Positions 1 to 9,380 of a stretch of 64,000 nt of DNA are shown piece after piece (the first letter of the stretch is position 1; each line of letters opens with the position of its first letter). The translations under genes and the position numbers were made by a program. This stretch comes from Gordonia hydrophobica NBRC 16057 (GTDB taxonomy: Bacteria; Actinomycetota; Actinomycetes; Mycobacteriales; Mycobacteriaceae): positions 62,001-126,000 of the forward strand of contig NZ_BCWU01000004.1 in assembly GCF_001592365.1 (NCBI RefSeq), given 5' to 3'. The notes beneath the pieces are model-generated. The model saw only the letters and a program-made list of their open reading frames with translations, was not told the DNA's origin and searched no databases.

Positions 1-662
1 TCCTGCGGGGCACCGACCTGCTGGATGTAACCCGCCCGCATCACCACGACGCGGTCGCCCAGCGTCATCGCTTCGGTCTGGTCGTGCGTGACGTAGACCG
101 TGGTGGTGCCGAGACGGGCTTGCAGCGCGGCGATCTCGGTGCGCATCTGGACGCGGAGCTTGGCGTCGAGGTTCGACAGCGGCTCGTCCATCAGGAACGC
201 GTTCGGCGTGCGGACGATGGCACGCCCCATCGCGACGCGCTGCCGCTGGCCGCCCGACAGGTTGGCGGGCTTGCGGTCCAGGTATTCGGTGAGGTCGAGC
301 ATCGTGGCCGCGTCGTTGACGCGGCGATCGATCTCACTCTTGTCGACCTTCGCCAGCGAGAGCGGGAACGCGATGTTCTGCCGCACCGACATGTGCGGAT
401 ACAGCGCGTAACTCTGGAACACCATCGCGATGTCGCGGTCTTTGGGCGCGGTCTCGTTCATTCGCGCGCCGCCGATGCGGAGCTCGCCCGACGTGATGTC
501 CTCGAGTCCGGCGATCATGTTGAGGGTCGTCGACTTGCCGCAGCCCGACGGACCCACCAGGATCACGAACTCGCCCTCGGCGATGGTGAGGTTGACCTCG
601 TGCACGGCCGTCGAGCCGTCCGGGTACTGCTTGGAAACGTTCTCCAGAACGATGTCGGCCAT
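1..662 (-). CDS. sugC: Trehalose ABC transporter ATP-binding protein SugC (3' part outside window)
   Basis: ATPase subunit of a carbohydrate ABC importer of the MalK/UgpC class, expected to work at the inner face of the membrane with SugA and SugB. The visible roughly 220 residues contain the Walker A motif GPSGCGKST near the N-terminus, a [15 protein letters not shown] signature, a Walker B region ending in DEPLSNLDA and an H-loop ([11 protein letters not shown]). The C-terminal regulatory domain lies beyond base 1. ATG at 660-662 begins 3 nt after the sugB stop. The order lpqY-sugA-sugB-sugC matches the mycobacterial trehalose-recycling importer, so trehalose is the inferred substrate; substrate specificity itself cannot be read from the ATPase. 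Confidence 0.92.
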   Translation of the reverse strand, partial: MADIVLENVSKQYPDGSTAVHEVNLTIAEGEFVILVGPSGCGKSTTLNMIAGLEDITSGELRIGGARMNETAPKDRDIAMVFQSYALYPHMSVRQNIAFPLSLAKVDKSEIDRRVNDAATMLDLTEYLDRKPANLSGGQRQRVAMGRAIVRTPNAFLMDEPLSNLDAKLRVQMRTEIAALQARLGTTTVYVTHDQTEAMTLGDRVVVMRAGYIQQVGAPQ

Positions 663-665
663 GGG

Positions 666-1496
666 TTATCCCTTCACCGCGCCGGACGTCAGACCGGCAA
701 CGATACGACGTTGGAAGAAGAGTACGAAGATGATGATCGGAATCGTGATCACGACGGCTGCTGCCGCAATGGCTCCGGTGGGTTCTTCGAACTGAGAACT
801 ACCGGTGAACTGCGAGATCGCCACCGGCGCGGTGACCGCGTTCTCGGTCGAGGTCAGTGACAAGGCCAGCAGCAGATCGTTCCAGGCGAAGATGAACACC
901 AGGATCGACGCCGTCACCACACCGGGTGCCGCGAGCGGAACGATGACCCGTCGGAACGCTTGGGCGGGGGTCGCGCCGTCCATCTGCGCGGCCTTCTCCA
1001 GGTCCCACGGGATCTCGCGGAAGAACGCCGACAGCGTGTAGATCGCCAGCGGCAGCGCGAAGGCGATGTACGGCAGGATCAGTCCGAGCCAGGTGTCGAA
1101 CAGCCCGAGTCGACGCTCGATGTTGAACAGCGGCGTCACCAGCGAGATCTGCGGGAACATCGCGATCAACAGTGCGGCGCCGATGAGGAGTTTCTTGCCT
1201 CGGAACTCCAGGCGGGCGATGGCGTAGGCCGCCATGGTGCCGAGGACGACCGCGATCAGCGTGGTGATCAGCCCGATGCCGATCGAGTTGATGAGCGCAG
1301 AGGTGAAGGCACTGGTGTCGAAGATGCCCTTGTAGTTCTCCAACGTCCATTGCTTCGGGATGAAATTGCCGTCGGTGACGCTGCCGGTCGGTTTGAACGA
1401 CAGGCTGATGATCCACCAGAGCGGAATCACCGCGTACAGGACCACCAGGACATTGGCGACGGCCCAGCCGACCTTACGTCGAACATTCGCATCCAT
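666..1496 (-). CDS. sugB: Trehalose ABC transporter permease SugB
   Basis: MalG-type inner-membrane permease of 276 residues with about six hydrophobic segments. The EAA loop that docks the ATPase is visible as [20 protein letters not shown]. It begins 6 nt downstream of the sugA stop, and a GGGAGG ribosome site lies across that stop, so translation is probably coupled. Forms the permease heterodimer with SugA; trehalose uptake is inferred from gene order. Confidence 0.92.
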   Translation of the reverse strand: MDANVRRKVGWAVANVLVVLYAVIPLWWIISLSFKPTGSVTDGNFIPKQWTLENYKGIFDTSAFTSALINSIGIGLITTLIAVVLGTMAAYAIARLEFRGKKLLIGAALLIAMFPQISLVTPLFNIERRLGLFDTWLGLILPYIAFALPLAIYTLSAFFREIPWDLEKAAQMDGATPAQAFRRVIVPLAAPGVVTASILVFIFAWNDLLLALSLTSTENAVTAPVAISQFTGSSQFEEPTGAIAAAAVVITIPIIIFVLFFQRRIVAGLTSGAVKG

Positions 1497-1502
1497 CGGT
1501 GG

Positions 1503-2834
1503 CTACCTCCCCTCGTCGTCGGAACCGGGGGCGGCGGTGCCGAACCCCTTGATGAACACGAAGGCGATGATCGCCACACACAGGAAGATCAAGATGCTGA
1601 TCGCCGATCCGACGCCCAGGTTGAACGCCTTGAACAGGTTGTTGTAGCCGAGCATCGACACCGAGCCGGTGCCGTTGGAGCCCGCCGTCAACACGTAGAT
1701 GTTGTCGAAGATGCGGAACGCGTCGAGCGTGCGGAACAGCAGCGCCACGAGAATCGCGGGCTTCATCAGCGGCAGGATGATCCGGAACAGTCGTGTCCAT
1801 GCGCCCGCCCCGTCGAGTTGGGCCGCCTTGAGCAGCTCATCGGGAACCAGGGCCAGGCCCGCCAACAGCAGCAGGGCCATGAACGGCGTCGTCTTCCAGA
1901 CCTCGGCCAGGATGATGATGAACAACGACGGCCACTGCTCGGTGAGCGGCGCCGACCCCTCGGGCAGTAGGTTCGCGAGGTAGCCGGTGCCCGGTGTCCA
2001 GGCGTAGTACCAGGAGAAGGCCGCCGCAACGGTGACGATGCCGTACGGGATCAGCACCACGGTGCGGATGGTGCCGCGGCCGAACAGTGTTCGGTGCATC
2101 ACCAACGCCACCGCCATGCCGAGCACCAACTCGATCGCGACCGACACCAGGGTAATGAACACCGTGACGCCGAACGCCGACCACCAGTAGCCGTCGGACA
2201 GGACGGTCGCGTAGTTCCCGAAGCCGATGAACTCTTGTTCGTCGGGGGCGGTCAACGTCGCCTTGTTCAGCGACAACCAGAATGCGTAGACGATCGGATA
2301 GCCGGTGACCAGCGCCATCACGATCGCGGCCGGAGCGATCAGCCAGTAGGCCAACTTGCGCTCGGACGACTTGCGGCCGGTCGTCTTCAGCTTCGGCGCA
2401 TTGGCCATCGCCGGAGTGGGACCGGTGTCGAGGATCTCGGACATCGAACCTCCATTCGTGCCGGGGCCGACCGGCGACGGACTGACCGCGGCCGGCGCCG
2501 GTTCCGGAGCGACCGGCGAGTGCGGCCGCGGTGCCGGCTGGGGTGTCGGCTGCGGTGGGAGCGGCGCAGCCGGCCGCGGGTGAGCGGACTGCGGCGGTGG
2601 TGTCTGCTGCGGCCGGCCGGGTTCCGGCGCCGTCGCCGACGGCGGCGCCACCCACACGTCCGAGTGCACGGACGGTGCGTCGTCGGAGACGGGTGGCTCC
2701 GCAGCGGTCGGCCCCTCGACGTCTTCAGGTCGAGAGTGCTTGCCGGGCGCACTGTCGGGGACCGGCCCGTTGGGGTTCAGACCGTACCGACCAGGCGAGG
2801 TGCCGGGCGTGTCGTCATCGCGTTCGTCGGTCAC
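1503..2834 (-). CDS. sugA: Trehalose ABC transporter permease SugA with proline-rich N-terminal extension
   Basis: MalF-type permease. The membrane part starts near residue 150 (LAYWLIAPAAIVMALVTGYP) and contains the EAA loop (ELLKAAQLDGAGAWTRLFRI). Residues 1-130 are a Pro/Ala/Ser-rich, acidic, probably disordered stretch not usual for this family. The GTG start at 2834 overlaps the lpqY stop (GTGA), which favours coupled translation of the long form. A second candidate start, ATG at 2444 (residue 131), is preceded by GGAGG with a 4-nt spacer and would give a normal-length permease. The long form is annotated because its frame is open and coupled; both may be made. Confidence 0.88.
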   Translation of the reverse strand: MTDERDDDTPGTSPGRYGLNPNGPVPDSAPGKHSRPEDVEGPTAAEPPVSDDAPSVHSDVWVAPPSATAPEPGRPQQTPPPQSAHPRPAAPLPPQPTPQPAPRPHSPVAPEPAPAAVSPSPVGPGTNGGSMSEILDTGPTPAMANAPKLKTTGRKSSERKLAYWLIAPAAIVMALVTGYPIVYAFWLSLNKATLTAPDEQEFIGFGNYATVLSDGYWWSAFGVTVFITLVSVAIELVLGMAVALVMHRTLFGRGTIRTVVLIPYGIVTVAAAFSWYYAWTPGTGYLANLLPEGSAPLTEQWPSLFIIILAEVWKTTPFMALLLLAGLALVPDELLKAAQLDGAGAWTRLFRIILPLMKPAILVALLFRTLDAFRIFDNIYVLTAGSNGTGSVSMLGYNNLFKAFNLGVGSAISILIFLCVAIIAFVFIKGFGTAAPGSDDEGR

Positions 2835-4333
2835 GGGATGATCCCCTCACCGTCGATCGCCCGCTGCACCTGCTCGGCGAGCTTGTCGACCATGGTCTCG
2901 GGATCCCACGAGTCGACCGGCGCCAGCGTGGCCGTGACGAGCGTCGAGATCGCCTGGTACTGCGGCGATGCCGGACGCGTGGCTCCGGCGTCGTCGAGCG
3001 CCTTCCGGATCTCGTCGCCCATCGGATACGCGAGCTTGAACGCCTTGTCGTTGTAGATGGACGCGATCGTCGGTGGCGTACCGCCAGAGACCGCGTACAT
3101 CGTCTGCGCTTCCTCGCTGGTCAGGCACTTGCCCGCTTCGAAAGCCAGTTCCTGCTGCCGCGACGTCGACGCGACCGCGAGGTTCAATCCGCCGATCGCC
3201 GACCGGGCGGGCTTGTCCGGGTACACGCCCGGGTACGGCGCGAAGTTGAAGTACTTCTGCATCGTCTTGTTGATCGGCGCCAGCTGCGCGTCGGTCGGCG
3301 GATTGTCCTCGTTGGTCAACAGCTCCGCATACGGCGCGAGCGGGTCTTTCAGGAAGGCGACGTCGCCAGTGGCTCCATTGGTCCGGGCCGACGCCCAGAC
3401 GAACGGCCAATTCAACTCGAATGCCGCGACGCCGGTCTCCATGCCCAGACGCGCGGTGCCCTCGTCGGACTGCGTGATCGACGGGTCGCGGCCGGGTGCG
3501 GTCGCGACCGCCCGCATCACCTGCAGCGCCTTCAATGTCGCCGCTCGATGCTCGGGGGTGTCGTTGAGCGTCACCTTCGACGGATCGTCGGGATCGAGGA
3601 CGGTGCCGCCTGCACTGGTCAGCAGGGAGTTGAACCACACCATCAAGCCCTCGTACTGCTTGGCCTGCACCATGATCTGGCTCGGTCCGCCCGCCTCTCT
3701 GATGGCCTGGGTGTCGGCGAGCAGCTCGTCCCACGTCTTGGGAGCCTTGCTGCTGCCAAGCTTGTCCTTCATCAGATCCGGTCGGTACCAGAGCAACTGC
3801 GTATTGGTCCACATCGGCACCGCATACAGTCGCTTCTCCGAATCGTTCGGCCCCTTCCACATCGCGGTCTCGACCGGTCCCTCGAGGTTGTCCTTCTCCA
3901 CCTCGGCAGCGAGATCGTCCGGCACCGGAACCATCCAGCCCGCGTTGGCGAATTCGGCGGTCCAGACCACGTCCATCGCCATCAGGTCCATCGTGTGATC
4001 GTTGCCCGCGAGCCGTCGCGCCAACTGCAGGCGCTGGTCGTCGGCGCTCTTCGGCAGCACGTTGGCCTGAATCCGATACCTGCCGCCGGACTCGTCGGTG
4101 CAGGTCTGGGCCTGCTGCTTCACGAAATCGAACCCGTCAGCGGCGGCGTAGACGTTGATGACGCCTGCGTCGTAACCGCTGGAGCAACCCACGAGCAGCG
4201 GGGCAGCCGCTGCCGCGGCCACTCCCGCCGCGGCGAACCGGGTCACCAACCTCCGTCGTCTGCGGCCGGGTGATGCGCCTGAATGTCCTTCCGGCCCTGA
4301 ATGACCTTCCGGCACGGAATAGCCCTTGCTCAT
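2831..4333 (-). CDS. lpqY: Trehalose-binding lipoprotein LpqY
   Basis: Extracellular solute-binding protein (family 1) of 500 residues that should capture trehalose released at the envelope and deliver it to SugABC. The N-terminus carries a tandem PEGHSG repeat, a run of five arginines, a hydrophobic stretch and a lipobox (LLVGC) with the lipidated cysteine at residue 50. The mature part has the usual binding-protein features (MDLMAMDVVWTAEFANAGW, YAVPMWTNTQLLWYRPDLM). First gene of the lpqY-sugABC operon. The long pre-lipobox leader is unusual; a later start is possible but no better ribosome site was seen. Confidence 0.9.
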   Translation of the reverse strand: MSKGYSVPEGHSGPEGHSGASPGRRRRRLVTRFAAAGVAAAAAAPLLVGCSSGYDAGVINVYAAADGFDFVKQQAQTCTDESGGRYRIQANVLPKSADDQRLQLARRLAGNDHTMDLMAMDVVWTAEFANAGWMVPVPDDLAAEVEKDNLEGPVETAMWKGPNDSEKRLYAVPMWTNTQLLWYRPDLMKDKLGSSKAPKTWDELLADTQAIREAGGPSQIMVQAKQYEGLMVWFNSLLTSAGGTVLDPDDPSKVTLNDTPEHRAATLKALQVMRAVATAPGRDPSITQSDEGTARLGMETGVAAFELNWPFVWASARTNGATGDVAFLKDPLAPYAELLTNEDNPPTDAQLAPINKTMQKYFNFAPYPGVYPDKPARSAIGGLNLAVASTSRQQELAFEAGKCLTSEEAQTMYAVSGGTPPTIASIYNDKAFKLAYPMGDEIRKALDDAGATRPASPQYQAISTLVTATLAPVDSWDPETMVDKLAEQVQRAIDGEGIIP

Positions 4334-4527
4334 CTCGCTGCCAGCCTCCTACCTTCGGCCCTCGTCTAAGAATCAGCTGTGAAAGCTGATGTGGGCCATA
4401 CGTTATCCCACAGGTAGGTGACACAGCGCACACGATCGCCAGACTGGCGTCATCGTGTCCGATCGGTGACTTTCCCGACAGGTCGAACGAGTCAGGTCGC
4501 AGCGGTTGCCGAGCGCGGGGATCCCGG

Positions 4528-5004
4528 CTAGATGGCGAGGCGCGCCAGCATGTCCCGGGCCTTCTCCGCAGCGCGCGGATCACACAGGACGTCGTAGCGG
4601 CCGGCCACCAGTTGCATGGTGGACGTGAAATCCCGTTGACCGCGTGTCGCCGCATAGGGAATAGCGGTGCTGATCAGGCCGAACACCATGCCCGCGATCA
4701 GGCCGAAGACGATCGGCGTCCACGAGAACCCCACGATGAGCGTCATCAGCAGACCGAAAAAGCCGCCGAGCCAGGCGCCGGAGCCCAGTCCGCCGACGAT
4801 CACCTTGCTCCACGTGAGCCTGCCGAGGACGCGTTCCACCTGCATCAGATCCACGCCGACGATCGTGAGATTCTCGACCGCGAACTCGTTGTCGGACAAG
4901 TAGTCCACGGCCCGTTGCGCCTGCGCGTAGGTGTCGTAGGAGCCCACCGGCCAACCTTTGGGCGGCGTCGGCAGGCCCGGTGTCTGTCGCATCGGATTCG
5001 TCAT
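4528..5004 (-). CDS. YflT-like general stress membrane protein (Rv1234-like)
   Basis: Protein of 158 residues. The N-terminal third resembles the YflT/general-stress fold (SYDTYAQAQRAVDYLSDNEF followed by an LTIVGVDL strand). Two glycine-rich hydrophobic segments around residues 70-115 look like a membrane hairpin. In M. tuberculosis the equivalent gene sits next to lpqY, as here. It diverges from the PRC/MgtE/CBS gene with only 37 bp between the starts, so the two promoters must overlap. Function is not established. Confidence 0.8.
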   Translation of the reverse strand: MTNPMRQTPGLPTPPKGWPVGSYDTYAQAQRAVDYLSDNEFAVENLTIVGVDLMQVERVLGRLTWSKVIVGGLGSGAWLGGFFGLLMTLIVGFSWTPIVFGLIAGMVFGLISTAIPYAATRGQRDFTSTMQLVAGRYDVLCDPRAAEKARDMLARLAI

Positions 5005-5041
5005 TTCGGCTCCCGGGTTCGGATGACTTTAGGCTTGACGT

Positions 5042-6322
5042 ATGACGCCAGCCCTCAAGGTCTTTGTCGCCAGACTAGTCGGCCTCGCCGTCCTTGGTCC
5101 CGACGGCGAGTCGATCGGCCGTGTCCGCGACGTGGTCGTCTCGATGCACATGCCGGGCAAACAGCCGCGCGTGCTCGGCCTGGCGGTCGAACTGACCACC
5201 CGACGACGCATTTTCGTCCCGATGCTCCGCGTCACCAGCATCGAGCCTGACGCGGTCACCCTCAGTACCGGCCACGTCAATCTCCGCCGGTTGCAGCTGC
5301 GGCCGAATGAGGCGCTGGCTGTCGGACAGATCCTCGACACCCGCGCACGGATCGACGACCCCGACTACCCGGAATTGAAGGATGAGGAACTGACGGTGGT
5401 CGATCTCGCGATCGAGCAGACCCGCACCCGCGACTGGGTGGTGAACCGCGTCGCGCTGCGCACGGTGCGAAAGGGACTGCGTCGGCGCGGCGAGACGATC
5501 GTGGTGCAGTGGCGGCACGTCCACGGCATGACGCGCTTGGAACTGTCGCGGCCCGGTCAGGGCGTCGAGATGGCGCTCGCCCAGTTCGAGAACATGCGCG
5601 CGGCCGACGTCGCCAACGCTCTCCGCGAACTGCCGACCAAGCGCCGCAACGAGATCGCATCGGCCCTCCACAACGAGCGGCTCGCCGACGTTCTGCAGGA
5701 GATGCCGACCGACGATCAGAGCGACATCCTCGGCAGCATCGAACCCGATCGCGCCGCCGACGTCCTGGAGGCGATGGACCCCGACGACGTCGCCGACCTG
5801 ATGGGCGAACTCCCGCAGGCGGAGGCCGAAGCATTTCTCGCCCGCATGGACCCGGAGGACTCTGAATCGGTTCGTCGTCTGCTGCTCCACTCCCCCGACA
5901 CCGCGGGTGGCGTCATGACACCGGAACCGCTGATCGTGACCGCCAACGCAACCGTGTCCGAAGCCTTGGCGCGAGTGCGCAACCCCGACGTCAATTCCGC
6001 GGCGGCGAGCATGGTGTTCGTCGTCCGACCGCCGACCAACACGCCGACCGGCAAGTTCCTCGGCGCCGTCCACACGCAGGCGCTCCTGCGTGAACCCCCG
6101 GCGAACCTCGTCGGCGGAATCCTCGACACCGAGATGCCACGGCTGCTGCCCGGCGATTCGCTCGATACGATGACCCGGTTCTTCGCCACCTACAACCTGG
6201 TGTCCGCACCGGTCATCGACGACGACGGCCATCTGCTCGGCGCCGTGGTGGTCGACGACCTGCTCGACGCCCTGCTCCCGCGCGATTGGCGTGAGACCGA
6301 CATGGAAGGCACCGATCGATGA
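5042..6322 (+). CDS. PRC-barrel / MgtE N-domain / CBS-pair protein (Rv1232c-like)
   Basis: 426 residues without a transmembrane channel. The first 80 residues look like a PRC-barrel (LVGLAVLGPDGESIGRVRDVVV). Residues about 180-290 are the helical MgtE-N superhelix with repeated D-x-x-x-D/E patterns (EPDRAADVLEAMDPDDVADL), and the remainder is a CBS pair. It therefore resembles the cytosolic Mg-sensing part of MgtE without the pore. Its stop overlaps the start of the DUF1003 gene (ATGA), so the two are co-translated. A role in magnesium sensing is inference. Confidence 0.86.
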   Translation: MTPALKVFVARLVGLAVLGPDGESIGRVRDVVVSMHMPGKQPRVLGLAVELTTRRRIFVPMLRVTSIEPDAVTLSTGHVNLRRLQLRPNEALAVGQILDTRARIDDPDYPELKDEELTVVDLAIEQTRTRDWVVNRVALRTVRKGLRRRGETIVVQWRHVHGMTRLELSRPGQGVEMALAQFENMRAADVANALRELPTKRRNEIASALHNERLADVLQEMPTDDQSDILGSIEPDRAADVLEAMDPDDVADLMGELPQAEAEAFLARMDPEDSESVRRLLLHSPDTAGGVMTPEPLIVTANATVSEALARVRNPDVNSAAASMVFVVRPPTNTPTGKFLGAVHTQALLREPPANLVGGILDTEMPRLLPGDSLDTMTRFFATYNLVSAPVIDDDGHLLGAVVVDDLLDALLPRDWRETDMEGTDR

Positions 6323-6828
6323 GCCCAGTCGGCCGCCACCTCGACACGCCGAGCACGCGCCGCACCAGGATCAACGTCAACCTCGACTCCGACCTCATCG
6401 GCGTCTACAGCGAACGGGTGGCGCGCTTCCTGGGCACCGGACGCTATCTGGCGATCCAGACCGTCGTGGTGATCGTCTGGATCACGTTGAACATCGGCGT
6501 CTTCGCGTTCGAGTGGGATCCGTACCCGTTCATCCTGTTGAATCTGGCGTTCTCCACCCAGGCCGCGTACGCGGCGCCCCTGATCCTGCTCGCGCAGAAT
6601 CGGCAGGAGAACCGCGACCGCGTCTCGCTCGAAGAGGACCGATCGCGCGCCGCGCAGACGAAGGACGACACCGAGTTCCTTGCCCGTGAGCTGGCTGCGG
6701 TGCGGTTGGCCGTGGGCGACACCGTCTCTCGTGACTACCTTCGGCACGAGCTCGACGACCTGGTCGATGAGCTCGTCGATCGGATCGCCGAGCGGATGGC
6801 TGAGAAGCCAGACGCCGATCCGACATGA
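6319..6828 (+). CDS. DUF1003 membrane protein (Rv1231c-like)
   Basis: 169-residue protein of the DUF1003 family. It has two predicted membrane helices (TGRYLAIQTVVVIVWITLNI and the segment about residues 75-95, which includes PFILLNLAFSTQAAYAAPLI), followed by a charged NRQENRDRVSLEEDR cytoplasmic tail with coiled-coil character. That two-helix plus NRQ..RDR layout is diagnostic of the family. Start overlaps the preceding stop by 4 nt. Molecular function is unknown. Confidence 0.86.
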   Translation: MSPVGRHLDTPSTRRTRINVNLDSDLIGVYSERVARFLGTGRYLAIQTVVVIVWITLNIGVFAFEWDPYPFILLNLAFSTQAAYAAPLILLAQNRQENRDRVSLEEDRSRAAQTKDDTEFLARELAAVRLAVGDTVSRDYLRHELDDLVDELVDRIAERMAEKPDADPT

Positions 6829-6957
6829 CCGAAGAAACCATCGCATGTATGCTTGCTCACAGTCGAACCGGGGGGATGATTGCAGACTCGTCCTTGATTC
6901 GGCGTCAGCGACACGCGGGCAATCGCGGTCGAGGACACATGAACCAGAGAAGGCTGT

Positions 6958-8070
6958 ATGGGGATGACTTTGTGGCGTAACCGCCCGAACCGCGTTCATC
7001 TGTCGCGTCGCGGGCTCGCCGTCGGAACAACCGCCGTGGCGCTCGGAGCAATGGTCCTCAGTGGCACCGTGTCTAGCGTCGCTGCCCCCGACTCCACGTC
7101 ATTGTCCCTGCCGGCGTCGGTGTCGGACGTCAGTCTCGCGAACGAGCGCGCGGCCCTGGCCGCCAGCAAGACGCCGATGACCGTGCCCTCCGCAGGCACT
7201 ACGCTCGTCGGTTTCGCGCCACCCGCCGAGCCCGACGTCCTCGACGGGCCCGCGCAGTTCCGGATCGCCGCCAATCTCCCCTCTGGCCCCCTCGGGATCC
7301 CCGGCATCGTCCTCAAGGCCTACAAGCTCGCCGCGACCCGCGTCGCCGCGGAGACGCCTCAGTGCAAGCTCCCCTGGTTCCTGCTCGCAGGCATCGGACG
7401 CATCGAGTCCGGCCACGCGGGCAATGGCAACGTCGACGCGTACGGCAACACCCGCAGCGCGATCCGCGGACCGGTGCTCGACGGCAGCCTGGCAGGCAAT
7501 GAGGTCATCAAGCACGGCAACGGATACGCCCGCGCCATGGGCCCGATGCAGTTCATCCCCAGCACCTGGGCGGCGTGGGGGTCCGATGCGAACGGCGACG
7601 GAAAGTCCGATCCGGACAACATCTTCGACGCCACGTACTCCGCAGGTCGCTACCTGTGTGCGGGTGTCACCGACTTCATGGCCAAGCCCAACCAGGTCAA
7701 TAATGTGCTGCGCTACAACCGCTCAGTGCCCTACGCCAACAACGTCCTCGCGTGGGCGGCCGCCTACGCCGTCGGTGTGATGCCGACGACACCGATCCCG
7801 GAGATGTCCGAAGCGCCGTCCGAGAAGGACAAGAAGTCTGCGAAGGACGACAAGGACAAGAAGAAGGATAAGAAGTCCGACGAGTCGACCACACCGTCGA
7901 CGCCGAAGTCCAGCAAACCATCCACGTCGAAGCCGAAGCCGCCGCCGACGTGTCTCGGCACCATCTGCCTGCCGCCCGGCCTCATCCCCGGACAGCCCGC
8001 ACCCAAGCCGAAGTCGAAATCGACCACGCCCGCCAAACCGTCGGCGTCGAAGGCAGTGCCGAAGCGGTAG
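6958..8070 (+). CDS. Secreted lytic murein transglycosylase (Rv1230c-like)
   Basis: 370 residues. An N-terminal signal or anchor segment (about 18-43) is followed by an SLT/MltB-type domain: GIGRIESGH with the probable catalytic Glu150, then GPMQFIPSTWAAWG and DANGDGKSDPDNIFDA. The last roughly 110 residues are a Lys/Ser/Pro/Thr-rich low-complexity tail with a CLGTICLPPG motif, probably cell-wall associated. Expected to cleave peptidoglycan glycan strands with formation of an anhydro-sugar. A TATGCT element near 6846 may be its -10 box. Confidence 0.87.
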   Translation: MGMTLWRNRPNRVHLSRRGLAVGTTAVALGAMVLSGTVSSVAAPDSTSLSLPASVSDVSLANERAALAASKTPMTVPSAGTTLVGFAPPAEPDVLDGPAQFRIAANLPSGPLGIPGIVLKAYKLAATRVAAETPQCKLPWFLLAGIGRIESGHAGNGNVDAYGNTRSAIRGPVLDGSLAGNEVIKHGNGYARAMGPMQFIPSTWAAWGSDANGDGKSDPDNIFDATYSAGRYLCAGVTDFMAKPNQVNNVLRYNRSVPYANNVLAWAAAYAVGVMPTTPIPEMSEAPSEKDKKSAKDDKDKKKDKKSDESTTPSTPKSSKPSTSKPKPPPTCLGTICLPPGLIPGQPAPKPKSKSTTPAKPSASKAVPKR

Positions 8071-8139
8071 GAGTCGGAACGGTAGGGCCGAGCGGTAGTG
8101 CCTGCGGGACCGTCTGAGCCGCTTCGCGCGAGTAGGAAC

Positions 8140-8152
8140 TACACTCGGCCCT
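8140..8152 (+). promoter_or_regulatory. Candidate leaderless promoter -10 box of mrp
   Basis: TACACT at 8140-8145 is followed by 7 nt and then the GTG start at 8153, so transcription would begin at or next to the start codon. No convincing -35 hexamer and no ribosome site are visible. Confidence 0.5.
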
Positions 8153-9295
8153 GTGACCACCTCCGCCAGCCCCACTGAATCCACCATCCGGTCCGCACTC
8201 AGCAAGGTGATGGACCCGGAGATCGGCCGTCCGATCACCGATCTCGGGATGGTCAAATCCGTCGCGGTCGCCGACGACGGCACCGTCGACGTCGGGATCT
8301 TCCTGACCACCGCCGGTTGTCCGCTGAAGACGAAGATCTCCGAGAACGTCGAGACCGCCGTGTCCGACGTACCGGGCGTCGGCACGGTGCGCGTCGAACT
8401 CGACGTCATGAACGACGAGCAGCGCACCGAGCTCCGCAAGAAGTTGCGCGGCGACCGACCGGAGCCGGAGATTCCGTTCTCGAAACCGGGCAACTTGACG
8501 CGCGTCTACGCCATCGCGTCGGGCAAGGGCGGCGTCGGCAAGTCCAGCGTCACCGTCAATCTCGCCGCAGCGCTCGCCGACCGCGGACTGACCGTCGGCG
8601 TGCTCGATGCCGACATCTACGGACACAGCGTGCCGCGCATGCTCGGCAGCGATCAGAAGCCGACTCAGGTCGAGTCGATGATCATGCCGCCCCAGAGCCA
8701 CGGCGTCCGGTTCATCTCGATCGGCCAGTTCACGGACGGCAACACCCCTGTCACCTGGCGCGGTCCCATGTTGCACCGCGCTCTGCAGCAGTTCCTCGCG
8801 GACGTGTTCTGGGGCGACCTGGACATCCTCCTCCTGGACCTTCCGCCCGGCACCGGCGACGTCGCGATCTCGATCGCCCAGTTGATCCCCGGTGCGGAGA
8901 TCCTGGTCGTCACGACACCGCAGCAGGCCGCCGCCGAGGTCGCGGAGCGGGCAGGCGCCATCGCGTTGCAGACGCGCCAGCGCATCCTCGGCGTCGTCGA
9001 GAACATGTCGTGGATGGACCTGCCCGACGGCTCACGCATCGAACCGTTCGGTTCGGGCGGCGGCGCCAGGGTGGCCGAACGCCTCACCCGCGCGGTCGGC
9101 TCCACCGTCGAACTCCTCGGTCAGGTGCCGTTGGAGCAGAAACTGCGCGAAGGCGGCGACGCGGGCACCCCGGTCGTGCTGTCCGCACCCGAGTCGGCAT
9201 CCGGTTCCGCACTGCGCGCGATCGCCGACAAGCTCGCGGTCCGACGCCGCGGACTGGCGGGCATGAGCCTCAACCTGGACACCACGCGGCACTAG
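8153..9295 (+). CDS. mrp: Mrp/NBP35-family iron-sulfur cluster carrier ATPase
   Basis: 380-residue cytosolic P-loop protein thought to carry and transfer Fe-S clusters. Residues 10-90 form a MIP18/DUF59 domain (MDPEIGRPITDLGMV). The deviant Walker A is ASGKGGVGKSS at about 122-132, followed by DADIYGHSVPRML and DLPPGTGDVAIS. The GTG start lies 7 nt after a TACACT box, consistent with a leaderless mRNA; no ribosome site is present. It occupies the same position as mrp in M. tuberculosis. Confidence 0.93.
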   Translation: MTTSASPTESTIRSALSKVMDPEIGRPITDLGMVKSVAVADDGTVDVGIFLTTAGCPLKTKISENVETAVSDVPGVGTVRVELDVMNDEQRTELRKKLRGDRPEPEIPFSKPGNLTRVYAIASGKGGVGKSSVTVNLAAALADRGLTVGVLDADIYGHSVPRMLGSDQKPTQVESMIMPPQSHGVRFISIGQFTDGNTPVTWRGPMLHRALQQFLADVFWGDLDILLLDLPPGTGDVAISIAQLIPGAEILVVTTPQQAAAEVAERAGAIALQTRQRILGVVENMSWMDLPDGSRIEPFGSGGGARVAERLTRAVGSTVELLGQVPLEQKLREGGDAGTPVVLSAPESASGSALRAIADKLAVRRRGLAGMSLNLDTTRH

Positions 9296-9330
9296 ACGCT
9301 TGATTCCCGGTGGCCGTCACCGCTCAGGCG

Positions 9331-9380
9331 GGTCGGGTTCCACCTGCGAGCGCAGCAAGCACGTGGTCTTATCGAGATCC
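9331..9380 (+). repeat. Degraded copy of an intergenic inverted-repeat element
   Basis: Contains CCTGCGAGCGCAGCAAGCAC and ends in TATCGAGATCC. It matches the core of the better-preserved copy at 61172-61223 (CCTGCGAGCGGAGCGAGCAC ... ATCGAGACC). The left arm (GGTCGGGTT) is decayed. The gap 9296-9654 between mrp and tatB has no credible gene; it holds this element, the hairpin at 9513-9539 and a second copy at 9600-9634. Confidence 0.6.

Noticed and set aside
2531-4273. Plus-strand frame of 580 codons across lpqY and sugA
   Set aside because: Shadow frame crossing a confirmed operon on the opposite strand.
6829-6957. Cyclic-di-AMP (ydaO) riboswitch upstream of the lytic transglycosylase
   Set aside because: Expected for some actinobacterial cell-wall hydrolases, but its conserved motifs could not be found in this 129-bp gap.
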